Source: JANXVY01 sp040080145 | Lineage (GTDB): Bacteria; Pseudomonadota; Alphaproteobacteria; Rhizobiales; Hyphomicrobiaceae | Assembly (NCBI GenBank): GCA_040080145.1 | Contig: JBEBJA010000004.1 | Location: forward strand, 29,576-93,575 | Reading direction: 5' to 3' | DNA length: 64,000 nucleotides | In this document: in pieces, positions 60,615 to 64,000 of the stretch | How positions within the stretch are numbered: the first letter of the stretch is position 1 | Layout of the letters: each line of letters opens with the position of its first letter | The notes under the pieces: generated by a model | The model's database searches: none | Told to the model about the DNA's origin: nothing | What the model saw: the letters and a program-made list of their open reading frames with translations, nothing else | Translations under genes and position numbers: made by a program

Positions 60615-62507
60615 ATGATCCAACAAGACTCGCTCCCGCCGGGCTTCGTTTTAATGGACGAGTACCGGGTCCAGAAGTTGCTTGGCAGCGGGGGGTTCGC
60701 CAACACTTACCTTGCGCGCGATATTTTCCTTGATCGGAACGTCGCTATCAAGGAGTATTTTCCACGCGATTTCGCAGTCCGGGCGCAAGGCTATTCCGTC
60801 GGCGCCCGGTCGACGCAGCAGCATAAAGATTACCAATGGGGCCTTGACCGGTTCGCACACGAAGCAAAGATAATATCAAAGTTAAAGCACCCGAATATTG
60901 TACGGGCCTACCGGGTCTTCAACGCTCTCAACACGGCCTATATCGTTCTCGAGTTCGTCGAGGGCGCTGATCTGGAGGTCACGCTTTCGAAACGCAAAGC
61001 CAGCATCCAGCAGGCCGAACTCGACTGGCTTCTGCAGCGGCTCCTCGATGCTCTTTCGGTTGTGCATGCGTCCCACATTCTCCATCGCGACATTAAGCCG
61101 GCCAACATTTTCATCCGTCGTTCCGACGGTGGACCGGTATTGATTGACTTCGGTGCTTCGAAGTTTGCGTTCAGCGAAGCAAACGGTACGACCGCCGCCA
61201 TCGTGTCACGCGGATACTCCCCGCAGGAGGCCTACGCTACCGATGCCAAATTGCAGGGACCTTGGACCGACATCTACAGCCTTTCCGCGACGATCTATTT
61301 AATGATCTCGGGCAGGACACCGCCCGAAGCCACCGAGCGCGTTCTTGGCGACACTCTCGTTCCGATGAAGGCCATGGGCCTCAGCGGATATCGTGAGAGT
61401 TTCCTCGCAGCGGTCGATTGGGGGCTCCGCATCCAGCCGGATCAGAGGCCACGTACAGTCGAGCAATGGAGTCAAGCATTGCTCCATGGTCAGTCGCCGG
61501 TCATGCTCAGACCGGTCGCCACGAAGCGCAACCGATGGTGGGATCGCCGCTGGTTATCGCCGACCGGCGCGATCCGAACCCCTCCTGCGCGGGCAGAGAG
61601 CATACCGCAGCAGGCACCACGCGGCACCATTGCCCCTTCCCAAACCGGCCCGTCATCGCTTCTGGCTAAGCAGCAGTCGCAAGCCGTCAGTGGGCAACTC
61701 TCGGCAAGTGCGCGCGTCCACGTCTCGTCGGTCGTTCCGGCTTCCAAGACACCGCCGCCGCCGCCGACTGCTCCGGCTCCAGTGATGCTGGCCAGAGGTG
61801 TCGCGCCACCGCCGAGGCAATCTTCGTCAGCAGTCGTATCTTCGCATGCCGCGAGTGCCCAAGCGCCAGTACCGATTCAGGTTCCGGCAACCCATCGACC
61901 GGACCCAGCGATAGCGAGAACTGGGACGGTTGTTTCAACTTCACTTGCATCGCAGCATCCACCCGTTGCGCCGCCACACATCTCAACTGGCAGTGGCCGC
62001 GCAGCAATGCAAGTCGTCACTCCTCCGTCAGCAAAGCTCGGCAGCGGTTCGAGAACGAACTTGCCGCAGCCGCAGGCAACAGACAACCAGCCCCCATCGG
62101 GCATCCAGAATAGGGCGCACTCCATACTCGCGCTCGCTGCGGCGTCGCTGGCCTTCGCCGCTGCGGCTTGGCTGTTGTTCGAGGCAACAGGTCACAACGG
62201 GGAGACCACTCAAGAGAAATCGCCTGTGGAGGAGAGGGAAAAACCCTACTACACACGCAATTCGCCCGAGATGGAACCGCGTTCGTCCTCGCGCGCGCCG
62301 TGGAGCTTGAACCCCGCCGACACCACTTCCCCCAAAGAACCACCAAACCGCGCCAACGATGACAACGGCCCTGCGGTTCCTTCGCGCGCGTCTCGTCGTG
62401 AGCGATCTCAAACGTCGACTAGGTCGCCCGAAAACTCACGTTCCTCTTCGGCCGGTTCTCCGGCGGCGCCCTCGCGTATGCAGAATTCCATCAATGTTCC
62501 TCAATAG
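60615..62507 (+). CDS. Ser/Thr protein kinase with Pro-rich linker and C-terminal membrane helix
   Basis: 630 aa. Kinase domain (about 16-290): LGSGGFANTY, K46 in VAIKEYFPRD, HRDIKPAN (D159) and DFGASK. A Pro/Ala/Ser/Gln linker of about 200 residues leads to a membrane helix (about 501-520, LALAAASLAFAAAAWLLF) and a Ser/Arg-rich outer tail. The catalytic set is complete. It is most similar to the beta-propeller kinase at the start of the cluster, and both share SRGYSPxEAYA and GPWTDIY, so they likely arose by duplication. Confidence 0.9.
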   Translation: MIQQDSLPPGFVLMDEYRVQKLLGSGGFANTYLARDIFLDRNVAIKEYFPRDFAVRAQGYSVGARSTQQHKDYQWGLDRFAHEAKIISKLKHPNIVRAYRVFNALNTAYIVLEFVEGADLEVTLSKRKASIQQAELDWLLQRLLDALSVVHASHILHRDIKPANIFIRRSDGGPVLIDFGASKFAFSEANGTTAAIVSRGYSPQEAYATDAKLQGPWTDIYSLSATIYLMISGRTPPEATERVLGDTLVPMKAMGLSGYRESFLAAVDWGLRIQPDQRPRTVEQWSQALLHGQSPVMLRPVATKRNRWWDRRWLSPTGAIRTPPARAESIPQQAPRGTIAPSQTGPSSLLAKQQSQAVSGQLSASARVHVSSVVPASKTPPPPPTAPAPVMLARGVAPPPRQSSSAVVSSHAASAQAPVPIQVPATHRPDPAIARTGTVVSTSLASQHPPVAPPHISTGSGRAAMQVVTPPSAKLGSGSRTNLPQPQATDNQPPSGIQNRAHSILALAAASLAFAAAAWLLFEATGHNGETTQEKSPVEEREKPYYTRNSPEMEPRSSSRAPWSLNPADTTSPKEPPNRANDDNGPAVPSRASRRERSQTSTRSPENSRSSSAGSPAAPSRMQNSINVPQ

Positions 62508-62576
62508 AATCTCATTGGGCAGGCAATCACGCCCGCTATTTGGACACCGGCTTTTCGATCCGTGGAAAATCGCAAG

Positions 62577-63170
62577 ATGAATAGTCGACTTCAATCCCAT
62601 GTGCTGCCTTTGGCTGTTTTGTTTTACGTTATCGGCTTGGCACCAGGCATGGCACATCAGGCGTCGAACGTAACAGGTGGGATTGCCAGCGGGTTTCTGC
62701 ATCCTCTTTTTGGGTTAGATCACGTGGTGGCCATGGTGGCTGTGGGTTTGTGGGGCGCTATTCTCGGCCCACCAGCAGTGTGGGTGCTCCCTATCGTGTT
62801 TCCCCTCGTCATGGCAGTCGGCGGTGGATTGAGCATCTCCGGAATATCCCTTCCTCATGTGGAGATCGGCATTGCGGTCTCTGCTCTCGTCTTAGGGCTC
62901 ATGATAGCATTTGCTGCCAAGCCCCCAAATTGGGTGGCGGCAATTATTGTAGGATCGTTCGCCATATTCCACGGACACGCTCATGGCACAGAGCTTCCTC
63001 AGGCGGCAGATCCGCTCGCCTACAGCCTGGGCTTCGTGGTTGCGACGGGACTATTGCATCTCTTTGGCATAGGCCTCGGACTGCTGTCCAGGTGGCGCTC
63101 GGGAATACTATTTATTCGTTCCTGCGGAGGCGTCATTGCTGCAACCGGCGCTGCTTTTCTTGTCTGGTAA
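62577..63170 (+). CDS. HupE/UreJ family membrane protein
   Basis: 197 aa from the ATG; a GTG 15 bp earlier is possible. A signal-like first helix leads to GFLHPLFGLDHVVAMVAVGLWG, the hallmark HPxxGxDH motif of HupE/UreJ, about six helices and FHGHAHGTE. The His pattern suits nickel or cobalt passage. There is no hydrogenase or urease gene nearby, so the metal role is by family only. Confidence 0.88.
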   Translation: MNSRLQSHVLPLAVLFYVIGLAPGMAHQASNVTGGIASGFLHPLFGLDHVVAMVAVGLWGAILGPPAVWVLPIVFPLVMAVGGGLSISGISLPHVEIGIAVSALVLGLMIAFAAKPPNWVAAIIVGSFAIFHGHAHGTELPQAADPLAYSLGFVVATGLLHLFGIGLGLLSRWRSGILFIRSCGGVIAATGAAFLVW

Positions 63171-63183
63171 TTGCCCGCCGCAC

Positions 63184-63783
63184 ATGAATTGGAAAGCGCA
63201 CCTGACTTTGTCGGCGATGGCTCTAGTCAGTTTTATAATTCCTGCTGGGGCCCACGACATCGTTCCTGGAATTTCGGGCTTTACTGGCTTGATGCTCCAT
63301 CCATTTTTCTACACGACACAATTGTTGGCAATTCTAGTTGCGGTCTTGCTCGCAGCACGAACGAGGCCGGTCGCGGCAGTTCGGATCGCGATTTGTTTCG
63401 CCACTGGGTTAGTTTGCGCTCAGGCGTTACGCATTGACAATCCGTCGCTGCTATATCGCTACTGGCTTGGAACGCACATGTCGCTGTTCGCGATCGCGAC
63501 GCTAGTCGCAGTCCTGCCGCGGTTATGGCCGGGATTGTCGCTTCTGCTCGTCGTGCCGCTGGGGAGTGTGGTGGGGCTCGGTACGCGGGGGGACGGACCT
63601 GCCCTTTCTGATCAGGTCGAAATCGGAATAGCGTCTGCCATATCGAGCATCACAGTCATCGTTACAACCGGTTGGCTGCTCTCACGACCAAAGGGCGACT
63701 GGGCCGACATAGTCTTTCGCGTTGCCGCTGCATGGATCGCTGCCAGCACGGCGATGGTTCTGACAACCGCATTCAGAGCATAG
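63184..63783 (+). CDS. HupE/UreJ-like membrane protein, second copy
   Basis: 199 aa with about six membrane helices, starting MNWKAHLTLSAMALVSFIIP. It lies 13 bp after the HupE gene and is clearly its operon partner. HDIVPGISGFTGLMLHPFFY recalls the HPxxG region, but the HupE Asp-His pair is missing, so the assignment is weaker. The last 217 bp of the window show nothing clear. Confidence 0.6.
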   Translation: MNWKAHLTLSAMALVSFIIPAGAHDIVPGISGFTGLMLHPFFYTTQLLAILVAVLLAARTRPVAAVRIAICFATGLVCAQALRIDNPSLLYRYWLGTHMSLFAIATLVAVLPRLWPGLSLLLVVPLGSVVGLGTRGDGPALSDQVEIGIASAISSITVIVTTGWLLSRPKGDWADIVFRVAAAWIAASTAMVLTTAFRA

Positions 63784-64000
63784 CGACTATTTGAACGTCG
63801 AACGTGCTGAGCCCTCGATGACGAGAACCTTGTCGATTATGCAGTTTCAGACCCGATTTCGAGGTGCCGGCGCACTGTGCTCTTGGCCAGTCCCTTCTTT
63901 TCGTACCCATCCGGCCAAGGCCGCCTTGTGGGGCGGGGGCGAATGGTTTGAGGTGACCTCTCATCCTTCAACCTGGGAGCATCGCCTGTGCCTACGTCTG

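Noticed and set aside
47263..62507. Calling the kinase/PP2C/FHA run a type VI secretion regulatory locus
   Set aside because: No Tss structural gene (sheath, VgrG, Hcp, ClpV, TssJLM) occurs in the window.
63773..63964. 63-codon leftward reading at the right edge
   Set aside because: It has Arg/Gly-rich composition, no ribosome site and no family; there is too little to support it.

Overview
The window looks like part of a chromosome of a GC-rich alphaproteobacterium of the order Hyphomicrobiales (Rhizobiales). Support for this comes from a BA14K-family protein, an IalB-family protein, several PRC-barrel stress proteins, a CheB-CheR hybrid histidine kinase with a FixJ/LuxR-type output, and CcmF/G/H/I-type cytochrome c maturation genes. 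The genus cannot be fixed from sequence alone.

Region 1 (about 1-26.5 kb) is an electron-transfer island. It holds two paralogous modules with the same plan. In each, a diheme cytochrome b-like membrane protein and an 18-heme cytochrome c run leftward. Divergent from them, a 4Fe-4S/FAD/NAD(P) oxidoreductase and an exported ankyrin-repeat protein run rightward. In module A the leftward arm continues into a giant repetitive cytochrome with about 72 CxxCH motifs before it leaves the window. In module B it continues into a 31-CxxCH repetitive cytochrome whose stop codon overlaps the start of a 784-aa predicted outer-membrane beta-barrel. A ccmF-ccmG-ccmH-ccmI set sits inside module A. My inference is a route from NAD(P)H through flavin/Fe-S, two b hemes across the inner membrane and an 18-heme periplasmic relay to a very large cytochrome and an outer-membrane porin, in either direction. 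This would be an extracellular electron conduit unlike the named Mtr and Pio systems.

Region 2 (about 26.5-43 kb) is a stress and housekeeping stretch. It contains PRC-barrel proteins, an HPF/RaiA-like ribosome factor, a 1484-aa CheB-CheR-PAS-kinase-REC-REC-LuxR protein, a stand-alone receiver, BA14K and an arsenate-resistance operon. That operon is an ArsR-ArsC fusion, a GAPDH and ArsJ. Also here are an AI-2E-type permease, a cupin, a zinc alcohol dehydrogenase and IalB. An unassigned motif, GGAAAcTACTCAG, recurs in intergenic gaps across this stretch.

Region 3 (43.5-47.1 kb) is one large autotransporter-like gene with an apparently exact 459-bp internal tandem duplication.

Region 4 (47.2-62.5 kb) is a Ser/Thr-phosphorylation cluster. 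It has four Hanks-type kinases, one with a C-terminal beta-propeller and one with a degenerate catalytic loop, and a PP2C phosphatase. There are three FHA proteins, a caspase-like protein without its catalytic dyad, a TIR-domain membrane protein, and a trypsin-like protein without its catalytic triad that carries two FHA domains. The mix resembles bacterial conflict or cell-fate signalling cassettes. Two HupE/UreJ-like membrane proteins close the window. I see no tRNA, rRNA, CRISPR array, transposase or phage gene.
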